A stretch of DNA of 64,000 nucleotides. Source: Sambucus nigra. Its lineage: Eukaryota; Streptophyta; Magnoliopsida; Dipsacales; Adoxaceae. A program made the translations under genes and the position numbers. Location of the stretch: assembly GCA_949130495.1 (NCBI GenBank), contig OX422216.1, positions 361,484,605 to 361,548,604 on the forward strand, written 5' to 3'. The notes beneath the pieces were generated by a model, which ran no database searches, had not been told where the DNA came from, and saw only the letters and a program-made list of their open reading frames with translations. Shown piece after piece: positions 23,901 through 35,670 of this stretch (position 1 is its first letter; every line of letters begins with the position of its first letter).

Positions 23901-25740
23901 CTGTTTTTAGCCCAAAACTTGGAGTTCTTCTCCCCCTTTTCTTTTGGAGTTTATTCTTAGGGGCTTCCTTAATGGGCTGTTTTATGGGTTTCCTAAAATG
24001 ACTTCTAGCCCTTTTTGGTGGGGTTTGTTGGTTTGGGGTTCTCTCTTATAAAGTAAGAGATATCTTTTGGTGACTTATAGGGGGTCTCTCACTTAGTAGC
24101 TGATAGTGGAAACTTCTTGGAATCATTGGATAAGAAATATCCATGTATGATGTGAAATTTCTAGGGCGACATTTATGTCAAATCCTTATAAGGATAGGAT
24201 ATGGTTAGAATATAATTTGGGGCCAAATGGAAGAGATTGGTTGCATACTCCTTAAGAGTGGGGTCTCATATCCTTAGAAATTTTTAGTCTAAGGAACAAT
24301 CGATAACTCAATAGGAGTAAGGGTTACCGGGATTTAATTCGAACCATAGGTGGCATTGAGAACGCTTTGGGATCGTACTATCGATTAGAAAATGCGTTGG
24401 CAAATTCTAGTTATGATAGTTTATACACATATGGGGAAATAAATCATTGAGATTCCAATACTTGAAAGGAGGTTGGAAAAATTGAGGTTTTAGACTATTA
24501 AGTCATGTGGGTGCCTATGGTTAAATAGTACCAAAGGTAATTATATACTTTTGGTTATGGATGAAATGTGTAGTGATGGAGTCCTACACATACTCTTGGG
24601 TGATAACCCTAATGTTAAATATATATGTATAGATATATACATATGGTTTTGGGAGACTATTCATCATAGGAATAATGATTGAATATGTTTCAAGTGAGGG
24701 ATTTTATTCACATATCGAGGTACATTTAATGGAAATTGTGGTGACGGCTTGTATATTGAGGATTATGTATACTTATAGCCGGGTTTATATATCTTATACA
24801 TATGAACGAGAATTAGTTTTTATATATATTGATATAGCGTTGTGTGAATATATGTACATATATCTATGTATGAATATGAATATATGGATATATTTATGTT
24901 GTGGACATACATGGTATGGATATTTAAACCGTATACAATGGTTTATTATTATTGGATCATATGATGGGATCATATGGATGTATGTATATTGCGTATGTGA
25001 GCGATATATATACTTATTTGGTTAAGCATACCCCGCTCATGCTATCATTGGGAAGTTTCCGCGCAGAGGGTGAGCATCCTGGCATATAGTGCAGGGTGTG
25101 GATATTCCCCAGGTCATAGTCGTCCCTTGTGATTATTATACGATATAGATATATGTTTTTGGGATGAGACGTGGTGGGTATGTTTCGTCTCATTGCCGGT
25201 TGGAACTATGACCGCTTCCCGGGACGTCGTGTGTGTGAGTATATCACGAGGTGGGTGTCGTTCATCCCCACCAGGTGGTCCCCAATTGTTACGTGAGCCG
25301 GACTCTGGGAGGATGATAGCATTGATGCAGTTTTATCGGCGCTATATATAGCCGGGTATTATATTTGCATGGCCATTGTACATCATATATGGTATGTACA
25401 CTTGGTCATGGGTATGGATGATGGTATGTATATATATATGGTGAGAATAAAATACCTATATATATATATATTTATATATCCTAGATGAAAGGATATGGTA
25501 TTTCTAGGGTACATCTTGGATGATTATGGTGTACCAGATTTATTGGGGGTTGATGTATCGTACTTGAGGAATACTTCGGTTACATCACACAAAGGATATT
25601 ATTGGAGATTATTTTATTTTATTTTATTTGTTTTCTTTTTTCTTTTCTTTCTTTCTTTCTTTGGTAGTTTAAAAGTTTTAGTAGTAATGGTAGTATTAAA
25701 TAGTATGTTGAGGATTATGGATCTCTAGGATCGACATTGC

Positions 25741-25985
25741 CCAGGAGTAGTGTAACGAGGTGGTTCCTTGTTTGGATTTCGCTTTGCGAGACACCTCACG
25801 CACGAAACGCAGTGCCATGTCGAGATTTGAGAGAAGTAATTCCATATGTGGCATCTCGGATCTCTGGTCTTGACCTTGTCAGGAGTAGTGTAACGGGGCG
25901 GTTCCTTGTTTGGATTTCTCTTTGCGAGACTCCCCACGCACGAAACGTAGTACAATTTTGAGATTAGAGAGAAGTTTTGCCAATA
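25741..25985 (+). repeat. Two copies of a hairpin module in 5' LTR
   Basis: Two diverged copies begin AGTAGTGTAACG (25747 and 25885). Each contains GTTCCTTGTTTGGATTT and TTTGCGAGAC inside a potential stem. Copy 1 pairs GAGGTG (25757-25762) with CACCTC (25792-25797). Copy 2 pairs GGGG (25895-25898) with CCCC (25932-25935). The module spans about 110 bp including a shared downstream part (CGCACGAAACG). Confidence 0.75.
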
Positions 25986-26032
25986 TTCCATGTGCATGTT
26001 ATTAAGAATATTAATTCTTATATTTTAGCCTA

Positions 26033-26071
<39 letters not shown>

Positions 26072-26985
26072 GTGATGTTTTAAGAATTATGATAATTATA
26101 ATTCATTGAATTATAAATCGGAATCCATTAAGCCTATTATGGCATAATTGTTGTAATCATAATCTAGTAGGATTAGAATGGCTAGATCCTTAGATTATGA
26201 CGGGAAAGTAGCTCTCGTGGGTATAGGCTAGGCCTATGATAAGTTAGGTTGTCCTTATAAATGGGGGTAATTTAACTAAAACTTGAGGACGCGAATAGGT
26301 GCGCGCCTTTAGATGAGAGGTGAGTTGGGGTTCCACGAGAGTGCGGTTCCACTTTAATTATGAAATAAAGTACACCGGTATTTATTATGCACGGTTAACA
26401 CACTTACTAAATATTTTTCACATTCGGGGCTCTGACCCGTTTACTTTTCTCTTCTCCTTGTATATATATTTATTAGCACAAGTATCCTACCGCATGGATG
26501 CCGGATGACTTTCTATCCAGAGTCTTGGGAGCCGTGACAGGTGCGGACTGTTGCGGGATGTTTCATGTAGCCACTTCCTACTTCTTTAAAATTCTAGGTA
26601 GGATTCATGTTGTGTATCGGGTTTGTACCCAAGGAATATTTATATACATGTTTATATTTACTCCATTTCAGTTATTGTATTAGCTGTGACCCGACAGCTT
26701 ATTCGGGTCTACTTTCTGTAGTACATTCTGTTGTAGTCATTTAGTTCATTTTATTCCTAGCATTTCATTTATCTTACTTCTTTCTTGCATCTTTTTTTTT
26801 AGCGTTAGTTGGTTGTCTGTTGCATTTTATTTAAATTTTTCGCATCCCGCTTATATGATATCGGGTAGTTAGTCCTATATTATATTGTACCGACAGTTGA
26901 TGTTGAGACTGGACCATCTGAAACTCCTGATTTATTATAGTATAGGGCTGGCCACCCGTTATTATTTTAGGCGGGTTGTGACAGA

Positions 26986-26997
26986 TGGTATCAGAGC
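26986..26997 (+). other. Primer-binding site, tRNA-iMet
   Basis: TGGTATCAGAGC, the complement of the 3' end of initiator methionine tRNA, stands 2 bp after the 5' LTR. It is intact, so reverse transcription could be primed. Confidence 0.92.
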
Positions 26998-28507
26998 ATC
27001 AGGTTCTAGAATCTTTAGGATCTGTGCGAGTTTTCCTGTGTTCTTATGATAACGTTCTTGACATAAAGCCCTACAAATAGGACTGTTGTATTCACTGCGT
27101 TGTTTTCTTCTGTGAAGTATATTCACTTGATTGACGTTCTGATAACAGTTGCTCTTATTTCGTTTCAGACGTTGCCTATATTTTGTCGTCTAGGAAGGGA
27201 TAGTATTAGAAGTACAGCACTCATAGTATATTTTGGGTACGCTTTAATCGGGGGTATTTGTTTTCCCCGGTTTCGGAGGAGTTATTGAGGAGATTTCTAG
27301 CAGTGGTTCGAGGTGATGTATCGGCAGTTGAGTAAGAAAGGAAAATTTCTTGAATAGTGAACCTTGGACTTAGTAAGGAAAGTCTAAGGAGAGGTTAGTG
27401 TAGTCCTTGGGAGGTTTAGATTGAGAATCTGTTAACCTTAGTTAGGAAACCTAATGTTGGTGACTCTTACCGAGGTGAGGTTAGTGTAGTTATCCCAATA
27501 TTAGGAGTTTTCGGCAGTTACAATTGCGCCTTGCCCTTCAATATGGTTAGGAAGGATTCTGAGGAAGATGTTTCTCTTGTGAAGAAATAGGCTTAGGGAT
27601 GATGATTGTCCTGGAAGAAGTTGAGGACCCTGAGTCGAGATTCTAGGATGAGGGAAAACCATTGAGTTACGAAAATGTAAGGTAGAATACCTTTCTTTGG
27701 GTTTAAGTCATGCCTTATGCGATATTAGGAACGTCGCGTGTGAGGTGTGATGAGTAGCTAGCTGCTACACTGCTAGGGTGTATGGAATTTTCCTAGAGGA
27801 GGAAGTGAGCAAGTGTGGCCTTTATATGGCATCTTTGGAGATGATACACCTTTTCATAACTGAGAGGTTCAGAGTTTGGTAGTTTCATGGAGAGCGGATA
27901 GTTTAGCTCATAGTTGCGCTAGTTTTGAGAACTAGGCTTTGGCTAGAGTATTGTATTTGTTGAGGCCTTGTGTCCTAAACATAAGGTGTTTGTTTGGCAT
28001 GTCGGAAGACGCGGAATATAGTTATATTTTATTGTTGTTTAGGCCCTCGGGCAATATCTAAAATATGGAAATCCCTCTTTTTATAAAACCTTAACCCTGG
28101 TTCCACTAATCTCAATCCCCGACCTAGCTATACAGTAGTGTATTGGGAGGGTTCCTTGTTTGGATTTCGCTTGCGAGACCTCCCCCGCACGAAGGTGGCT
28201 AGTGTCAGGAATTGAGGAGAGTTCTACCATTGGGAAATTTTAAACTTCTATATATTTAGTATGTTGTTATAGGTCATATATTGCTGAGGGTATGTTATGA
28301 TTGAGACTAATGGAGCTTGATCATAATTTCACGAGTGGAAACTCGGTTACGGGGTGTATGGGATCCCTGGGTGGTAGTTGCTTTAAAACTGTATGGTTCG
28401 ACATGAGAACCAGGAAAGATCGGTATAGTGATCCTAGGGATTGATGTGAGGACTAGATGTTATTGAGGTCCTAGGCATGTCTTAAATTTCGCGGACGAAA
28501 TTTTTGT
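26998..28507 (+). other. Non-coding internal region of the large-LTR element
   Basis: About 1.5 kb without a frame longer than about 60 codons and without any gag or pol motif. Its few notable parts are a third copy of the hairpin module at 28132-28235 and the Tekay-like 3' end. Packaging and dimerisation signals would be expected here and in the LTR leader. Confidence 0.75.
28132..28235 (+). repeat. Third copy of the hairpin module, internal region
   Basis: The core GTTCCTTGTTTGGATTTCGC is identical to the LTR copies, but the stem is GGGAGG (28145-28150) paired with CCTCCC (28179-28184), different bases from the GAGGTG/CACCTC stem of the first LTR copy. One T is missing in the inner loop, which would break any protein frame. 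Confidence 0.7.
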
Positions 28508-28520
28508 AAGGGGGGAAGTG
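28508..28520 (+). other. Polypurine tract of the large-LTR element
   Basis: AAGGGGGGAAG lies directly before the 3' LTR start TGTAACAACC at 28521, preceded by the Tekay-like ACGAAATTTTTG phrase. Confidence 0.88.
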
Positions 28521-30956
28521 TGTAACAACCCTCGATTTTTGGAAACTGAGAAATTAAATTTTGGGAAAATAAAATTTAATTAAATTGGAGAATTTCAATA
28601 TTTGGGAATTGAGGCCCAAAAATAGAGAATATTTTAAAGTATTCCAAATGATATTTTTGAGGGTACCATCGATCCCGGAAGGGTCGAGATAGTCAAAATG
28701 ACTGTCATTGGGTCTTATTTCGGCTCTGGAATGTTTTTAAGTTATTTTGACTTGAATTGGAGTAAACGAGTCATTTAAAGTGTGTATTAACATTTAAAAT
28801 TGGGTTTTTGGTTTTAAGGGATTTAAGGCTCACGGATCAAGCCTTTCTCATTGTGAGAAAGAGAGAAAAAGCCCTAGAGAGAGAAGAAGAAAGGAAAGAA
28901 GAAGAAAGGAAGAGAGAGAGGAAGAAAAGCTTGGGGATTTCCGGCCCAACCGCGACATCGAAGACGATCCAACCTCTACAAATCTGAGTCAAGTGTTTAA
29001 TCTTGCTAAATAGCTATTTGTGTATTTCATTTCATAATTTGTGGGGTAAAGAAATGGATTTTTGGGTATTAACATCAAAACCTAGATTTTGGGTTTAAAT
29101 CATGAAATCAATGTTATTCTATGGTTTAATCACATATAAATGGTTGGGATGAGATGTAGGATGGGTTTTCTTGTTAATAACATTATCAGGTTAAAGATTT
29201 GGGGGCTTGGTGATGATATTTGGGTATATAATTTCATGGGTTTGCTGAGAAAGGGAAATCGGCCAGCTTAACTGGTATGGCCGGTCGACCGCGGTCTGGG
29301 GACCGGTCGACCACGCCTTAAGGAAAAAGCCTACTGCATTTCTTCGTAGGCAAAATATGGACCCGTGGTCGATCGGGGGTTTGGGACCGGTCGACCGGTC
29401 CCCTGTTTTTAGCCCAAAACTTGGAGTTCTTCTCCCCCTTTTCTTTTGGAGTTTATTCTTAGGGGCTTCCTTAATGGGCTGTTTTATGGGTTTCCTAAAA
29501 TGACTTCTAGCCCTTTTTGGTGGGGTTTGTTGATTTGGGGTTCTCTCTGATAAAGTAAGAGATATCTTTTGGTGACTTATAGGGAGTCTCTCACTTAGTA
29601 GCTGATAGTGGGAACTTCTTGGAATCATTGGATAAGAAATATCCATGTATGTTGTGAAATTTCTAGGCCGACATTTATGTCAAATCCTTATAAGGATAGG
29701 ATATGGTTAGAATATAATTTGGGGCCAAATGGAAGAGAGTGGTTGCATACTCCTTAAGAGTGGGGTCTCATATCCTTAGAAATGTTTAATCTAAGGAACA
29801 ATCGATAACTCAATAGGAGTAAGGGTTACCGGGATTTAATTAGAACCATAGATGGCATTGAGAACGCTTTGGGATCGTACTATCGATTAGAAAATGCGGT
29901 GGCAAATTCTAGTTAGGATAGTTTATACACATATGGGGAAATAAATCATTGAGATTCCAATACTTGAAAGGAGGTTGGAAAAATTGAGGTTTTAGACTAT
30001 TAAGTCATGTGGGTGCATATGGTTAAATAGTAACAAAGGTAATTATATACTTTTGGTTATGGATGAAATGTGTAGTGATGGAGTCCTACACATACTCTTG
30101 GGTGATAACCCTAATGTTGAATATATATGTCTAGATATATACATATGGTTTTGGGAGACTATTCATCATAGGAATAATGATTGAATATGTTTCAAGTGAG
30201 GGATTGTATTCACATATCGAGGTACATTTAATGGAAATTGTGGTGACGGCTTGTATATTGAGGATTATGTATACTTATAGCCGGGTTTATATATCTTATA
30301 CATATGAACGAGAATTAGTTTGTATATATATTGATATAGCGTTGTGTGAATATATGTACATATATCTATGTATGAATATGAATATATGGATATATTTATG
30401 TTGTGGATATACATGGTATGGATATTTAAACCGTATATGATGGTTTATTATTATTGGATCATATGATGAGATCATATGGATGTATGTATATTGCGTATGT
30501 GAGCGATATATATACTTATTTGGTTAAGCATACCCCGCTCATGCTATCATTGGGAAGTTTCCACGCAGAGGGTGAGCATCCTGGCATATAGTGCAGGCTG
30601 TGGATATTCCCCAGGTCATAGTCGTCCCTTGTGATTATTATACGATATAGATATATGTTTTTGGGATGAGACATGGTGGGTATGTTTCGTTTCATTGCCG
30701 GTTGGAACTATGACCGCTTCCCGGGACGTCGTGTGTGTGAGTATATCACGAGGTGGGTGTCGTTGATCCCCACCAGGTGGTCCCCAGATGTTACGTGAGC
30801 CGGACTTTGGGAGGATGATAGCATTGATGCAGTTTTATCGGCGCTATATATAGCCGGGTATTATATTTGCATGGCCATTGTACATCATATATGGTATGTA
30901 CACTTGGTCATGGGTATGGATGATGGTATGTATATATATATGGTGAGAATAAAATA

Positions 30957-30958
<2 letters not shown>

Positions 30959-31045
<87 letters not shown>
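30959..31045. repeat. (TA)n microsatellite, about 43 units
   Basis: Expanded in the 3' LTR only. The length difference between the two LTRs arose after insertion or during reverse transcription. Confidence 0.95.
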
Positions 31046-31054
<9 letters not shown>

Positions 31055-31314
31055 CTAGATGAAAGGATATGGTATTTCTAGGGTACATCTTGGATGATTA
31101 TGGTATACCATATTTATTGGGGGTTGATGTATCGTACTTGAGGAATACTTCGGTTACATCACACCAAGGATATTATTGGAGATTCTTTTATTTTATTTTA
31201 TTTGTTTTCTTTTTTCTTTTCTTTCTTTCTTTCTTTGGTAGTTTAAAAGTTTTAGTAGTAATGGTAGTATTAAATAGTATGTTGAGGATTATGGATCTCT
31301 AGGATCGACATTGC

Positions 31315-31560
31315 CCAGGAGTAGTGTAACGAGGTGGTTCCTTGTTTGGATTTCGCTTTGCGAGACACCTCACGCACGAAACGCAGTGCCATGTCGAGAT
31401 TTGAGAGAAGTAATTCCATATGTGGCATCTCGGATCTCTGGTCTTGACCTTGTCAGGAGTAGTGTAATGGGGCGGTTCCTTGTTTGGATTTCGCTTTGCG
31501 AGACTCCCCACGCACGAAACGTAGTACAATTTTGAGATTAGAGAGAAGTTTTGCCAATAT
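31315..31560 (+). repeat. Two copies of the hairpin module in 3' LTR
   Basis: Copy 1 pairs GAGGTG (31331-31336) with CACCTC (31366-31371). Copy 2 pairs GGGG (31469-31472) with CCCC (31506-31509). The second copy has TTTCGCTTTGCGAG, restoring a small inner TCGC/GCGA stem that is altered to TTTCTC in the 5' LTR. Confidence 0.72.
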
Positions 31561-31602
31561 TCCCTGTGCATGTTATTAAGAATATTAATTCTTATATTTT
31601 AG

Positions 31603-31639
<37 letters not shown>

Positions 31640-32555
31640 GTGATGTTTTAAGAATTATGATAATTATAATTCATTGAATTATAAATCGGAATCCATTAAG
31701 CCTATTATGGCATAATTGTTGTAATCATAATCTAGTAGGATTAGAATGGGTAGATCCTTAGATTATGACGAGAAAGTAGCTCTCGTGGGTATAGGCTAGG
31801 CCTATGATAAGTTAGGTTGTCCTTATAAATGGGGGTAATTTAACTCAAACTTGAGGACGCGAATAGGTGCGCGCCTTTAGATGAGAGGTGAGTCGGGGTT
31901 CCACGAGAGTGCGGTTCCACTTTAATTATGAAATAAAGTACACCGGTATTTATTATGCACGGTTAACACACTTGCTAAATATTTTTCACATTCGGGGCTC
32001 TGACCCGTTTACTTTTCTTTTCTCCTTGTATATATATTTATTACCACAGGTATCCTACCGCATGGATGCTGGATGACTTTCTATCCAGAGTCTTGGGAGC
32101 CGTGACAGGTGCGGACTGTTGCGGGATGTTTCATGTAGCCGCTTCCTACTTCTTTAAAATTCTAGGTAGGATTCATGTTGTGTATCGGGTTTGTACCCAA
32201 GGAATATTTATATACATGTTTATATTTACTCCATTTCAGTTATTGTATTAGCTGTGACCCGACAGCTTATTCGGGTCTACTTTCTGTAGTACATTCTGTT
32301 GTAGTCATTTAGTTCATTTTATTCCTAGCATTTCATTTATCTTACTTTTTTCTTGCATCTTTTTTTTAGCGTTAGTTGGTTGTCTGTTGCATTTTATTAA
32401 AATTTTTCGCGTCCCGCTTATATGATATCGGGTAGTTAGTCCTATATTATATTGTACCGACAGTTGATGTTGAGACTGGACCATCTGAAACTCCTGATTT
32501 ATTATAGTATAAGGCTGGCCACCCGTTATTATTTTAGGCGGGTTGTGACAACGGG

Positions 32556-33461
32556 TATCGTCGAGAATTCCTTAATTGAATGTCTTACCTCACAAATCGC
32601 ACACACCTTCTCTCTCAATGCTCGAATGGAGCCGGATGTTTCTTTTTCTCGTGATTCGACTAAGCCTTCCAATCTTTTAGTAAGTTGGTTGATTTGAAGT
32701 TTCAACTCGGCTTCGTTGTCCAATTGATAGAGTCTGTACGCATAAGGAGCTGTGGACATTTGTTGAGCCCAGGTTTGGGAATTTGGGTTATACGTGTCCC
32801 ATGCTTGAGGAGTCTCAGCAACATACTTAAGGTGAGCTTCAACATCATCTGCATCTAATGCTAAAAATTGCCCTTGGCACATAGTTTCCACCAGTTTTTT
32901 GGAACTTAAGTTTAGACCTTGATAAATGAAGGAGATAAGTATCCACTTATCAAATCTGTGATGTAGGTACATATTAAGAAACCCGTTAAACCTCTCCTAA
33001 CATTTATCAAAAGGCTCATTTTCGTGTTGTTTAAATGTTTGAATTTGAGCTCTTATGGAATTGATTCAATGTTGGGGAAAGAATTTCAGGAGAAACTTAG
33101 CTTGCATATCTCTCCATGTTCCAATCGAGTTCGGTGATAAAGACTATAGCCAAGTCTTGGCCTTATCCTTCAAAGAGAAGGGAAAAAGTTTAAGGCGAAT
33201 GATATCTTTGGTTCAAGCTTGATCGCTAAAAGTTTTACATGCCTCTTTGAACTCGCGGATGTGGAGGTATGGTTTTTTCGACTCCAAACCATGGAATGTG
33301 GGAAGGATATGAATCATCTCATTACGAAAACAGAATTACCACGCATTATACGTGAATATAATGCATCCCGAAGTGATGGTTCGCTCGGCATATAAGAGGT
33401 CTATTATGGGGTGATACGGTATCTCACCCTCATTCGTACCACAACTAGTGTTTTCAAACAT
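32556..33461 (-). pseudogene. Athila gag, N-terminal part
   Basis: From an ATG near 33461 the minus strand encodes FHGLESKKPYLHIREFKEAC, DIIRLKLFPFSLKDKAKTWL, SIGTWRDMQAKFLLKFFPQH and MSTAPYAYRLYQLDNEAELK farther on. This is the Retrotrans_gag domain in its Athila/Tat form (capsid). At least four in-frame stops occur (for example after YNAW, after KTWL and after DKC). The coding sequence stops at the large-LTR insertion and continues at 23013. Confidence 0.88.
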
Positions 33462-33628
33462 TGTGTTATCTCCAAATGACTCGATATCCTCACTCGAAAC
33501 CCTAGAAGTTTCTTTTTTTCTGAATTTATTCTTTTGGATTTTTTTGGATTTTATGATTTTTTGGCCTTCTAAGAATTAGAGTCAAATTTTGGATTAATTC
33601 GACCTAACTTAAATGTCCTCCTAGTCTT

Positions 33629-33642
33629 CGACAATGGCGCCA
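33629..33642 (-). other. Primer-binding site, tRNA-Asp
   Basis: On the minus strand TGGCGCCATTGTCG follows the LTR by a few bases. It matches the usual Athila/Tat site TGGCGCCGTTGCCG for tRNA-Asp with two changes. Confidence 0.85.
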
Positions 33643-33933
33643 AAAGCTTGATTCTACTTCAAAAGTGTATATCTAACACGTGTGATTACGACTCAAGTAC
33701 AAGCTGATCTCTCAAGTAATAATCTGATAAATCGAGTGTCAAACTCAAGGAGGGTGTAGAACATAACGACTAGTAGGAACGATGATTAACCTTACGGTTG
33801 TCTCAGGGAAAAAAGGAAAAGATGATGGTTAGTGAAACTTCCTATCAACTAAAGAAATTTAATAAACTAGTAAATGAACTACGTATGTGAGAATAACTAA
33901 GTGAGTGTTATGTCAATGTGGGATAATGGAGTT

Positions 33934-34014
33934 AGGGTACACTCCCCTGATCCGTCGGTGAGGGTACACTCCCCCGATCCGTCGGTGAGGGTACACTCCC
34001 CCGATCCGTCGGTG
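33934..34014. repeat. 27-bp unit repeated three times in the Athila 5' LTR
   Basis: AGGGTACACTCCCCCGATCC followed by GTCGGTG occurs three times head to tail; the first copy has one different base. The 3' LTR has one diverged copy (3359-3385), so the expansion is later than the insertion. Confidence 0.92.
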
Positions 34015-34657
34015 ATTACGTAGAACATAAAAACTTTAAAAACCTAATTCTTAATTCCAAGAAATGTCAAATACTTTCTAAGCATTCGACATATGCGGAT
34101 TTGACTCCTCATAATATCAAGTCAAAAAATGATATTTGATGAGAATGATAAATTACCAAAACGCTAATTGCACCTTTAAACATTCGAGTTACCTAGGGCA
34201 AACGGAATTAAAAGACCTACAATCGTTATTTTGATAAAAAATAATTACATTTTATTCTCTTTTAAATCATTTCGTAACACCGAGGTTGGGTTCATGTACC
34301 CCAACCCGCTATAAACTTCTCCAAGCAAATCTACATAGGAAATAAGCAGAATTATAACATTGCATGCATTGAAACTCATGATGAAACTATTGCTAAACAT
34401 GCATGGCAGTCTTAGAATCCTAGAAAAATAAATAAAAACATGTAAAGAGGGAGAATATGCAAGAAGAAAATAGAGAAGACAAACTTGATATTAAAATCTT
34501 AAAAATTGATTAACAATAATGTAGCTTTAGTACATGAATTAAAATTAGGGCTATTGCCTCTTCTCCTCTCTCCTTCTAAGGTCAAAACAAACTAAATGAT
34601 ATCTAGAATAATGAATGAACAATAATACCACGTTTTTTAAGAGTTTTAATCTTGTAC

Positions 34658-34662
34658 AACTC
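34658..34662. repeat. Target-site duplication AACTC of the SIRE-like copia
   Basis: AACTC at 34658-34662 and 43600-43604 directly flanks the TG...CA ends of the element. Confidence 0.92.
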
Positions 34663-35670
34663 TGAAGAGTGCGCTTTTGTTCAAATTAAGAAATTATTTA
34701 ATTAAACACATTTTTTCAATTAAATCCTAAAAACATGCATCTAGATGATTTAACAAATAAAATAAAGCAAGTGACACAAAATATCAAGAAAAATTCCCGC
34801 AGGGCAAAACCATATTATTTTCACTATAATTTGTAAAGAACGGTTACACAGATTATAATGAAAATTAGTGTGACATATGAAAATACCCGCGGGTGTCGAT
34901 TCTGATGTCGTCGGCTGGAATCTCCCGCAAGAATTTCACATGGGCAGCAATGAAGAAGATACTAGCTTCCCCACAAAATACTCCAAATGAGTAAAATAAA
35001 TCTCTTGAAGGTTTATAAAATCTGCACAGCATAACTGGGAATGCATTTGCATTTAAAGAAGGCTTAAAGCCTTAAAATGATGAAGTTTAAAAAGAGAGTC
35101 GTTTTTAGGCTGATTACAGCAGGAAGAGGGTTGAAATATTCTTTGAATCAATCGAATAGAAATGGACATAAAGAGATTCAAAAATCGAGGCAGCGTCATT
35201 CGAACGAGATAGCATCTCGCGCAAATGACTTACACGTGTCATTCGAACGACATCGTGCAAGATGCCATCTCGTTCGAGCGACAGTGTATCTCGTTTGAAT
35301 GAGCACTCTTTCCAAACCAAACTCTGCTTTTACTCATAGAAATATTTATTCTTTTTGATAAAAAAAAATATTTAGACTTCAAAAAATATTTTCGAAAAAA
35401 ATTCCCAAATATTTATGCAAATATAAACAACACAAATAAATCATTTTATCAGTAATGTGACGTGGAGTAGTGGGAAAAGGTTGAGCAGCACGTCGCATGT
35501 AGCATGATTCACATGTGAAGATGATGGATGCATCGATTCGGAATAAAGGCCGTCGTGGATGATCGTGATGACGTGCCAAATGTAGCGGTATCAGACATAC
35601 AAACTGTGATCTTGGGAAAATAGAAAAATCCTAGATTTTACCCGGACATTTATAGAATTATGTCCTTACA
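34663..35670 (-). repeat. 3' LTR of the SIRE-like element
   Basis: Aligned along its whole length with 42593-43599. It holds a palindrome cluster at about 35196-35305 built on TCATTCGAACGA and TCTCGTTCGAGCGA. On the minus strand it is preceded by the purine tract ATGGGGAGATT (35671-35681). Confidence 0.9.

Larger units (their letters stand above)
23019..26983 (+). repeat. 5' LTR of the large-LTR element
   Basis: It starts TGTAACAACC and ends GGTTGTGACA; these ends are partly complementary, as is common for this group. Purine-rich repeats (23340-23430) and a palindrome cluster (23776-23900) lie in the part likely to be transcribed. A stretch at 24600-25030 is AT-rich microsatellite-like and gives meaningless frames. 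Confidence 0.9.
23019..32550 (+). mobile_element. Non-autonomous large-LTR retrotransposon (LARD-like, Tekay/Del-derived)
   Basis: Two nearly identical LTRs of about 4 kb (23019-26983 and 28521-32550) flank only 1537 bp of internal sequence. A perfect tRNA-iMet primer site lies at 26986 and a clear polypurine tract at 28508-28518. The phrase AATTTCGCGGACGAAATT before the polypurine tract is a hallmark of the 3' end of Tekay/Del chromoviruses, which suggests descent from one. No gag or pol is present, so proteins must come from a relative. It inserted into the Athila gag. The LTRs differ mainly by scattered single bases and a TA-repeat expansion, so it is recent. Confidence 0.9.
28521..32550 (+). 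repeat. 3' LTR of the large-LTR element
   Basis: Nearly identical to 23019-26983, including the palindrome cluster (29276-29402) and both hairpin modules (31315-31560). It is about 65 bp longer, chiefly because a TA repeat at 30959-31045 has about 43 units against about 7 at the same place in the 5' LTR (25457-25470). A 151-codon antisense frame at 29191-29646 has no family resemblance and is not kept in the other LTR. Confidence 0.9.
33649..34662 (-). repeat. 5' LTR of the Athila element, first piece
   Basis: It aligns with 3071 onward in the 3' LTR from the TGA at 33649. It is interrupted at 34662 by the SIRE-like copia and resumes at 43605. It contains the 27-bp triplication at 33934-34014. 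Confidence 0.88.

Noticed and set aside
24675..25025. 116-codon frame repeated in the second LTR (30177)
   Set aside because: It is AT-rich microsatellite-like LTR sequence; the homologous frame in the other LTR ends earlier and no family is recognised.
25725..25997. 90-codon antisense frame with an internal repeat (LAKRNPNKEPPRYTTP twice)
   Set aside because: The internal repeat follows from the duplicated hairpin module; the third module copy has a base loss that breaks this frame, so structure is a better explanation than coding.
26986..26997. tRNA-iMet-like sequence, also at 55954 and 47771
   Set aside because: Only 12 bases complementary to the tRNA 3' end next to LTRs; these are primer-binding sites, not tRNA genes.
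29191..29646. 151-codon antisense frame, longest in the large-LTR element
   Set aside because: Not kept in the corresponding part of the 5' LTR despite near identity, and without any protein motif.
30871..31088. Tyr-Ile repeat frames on both strands
   Set aside because: Translation of the (TA)n tract.
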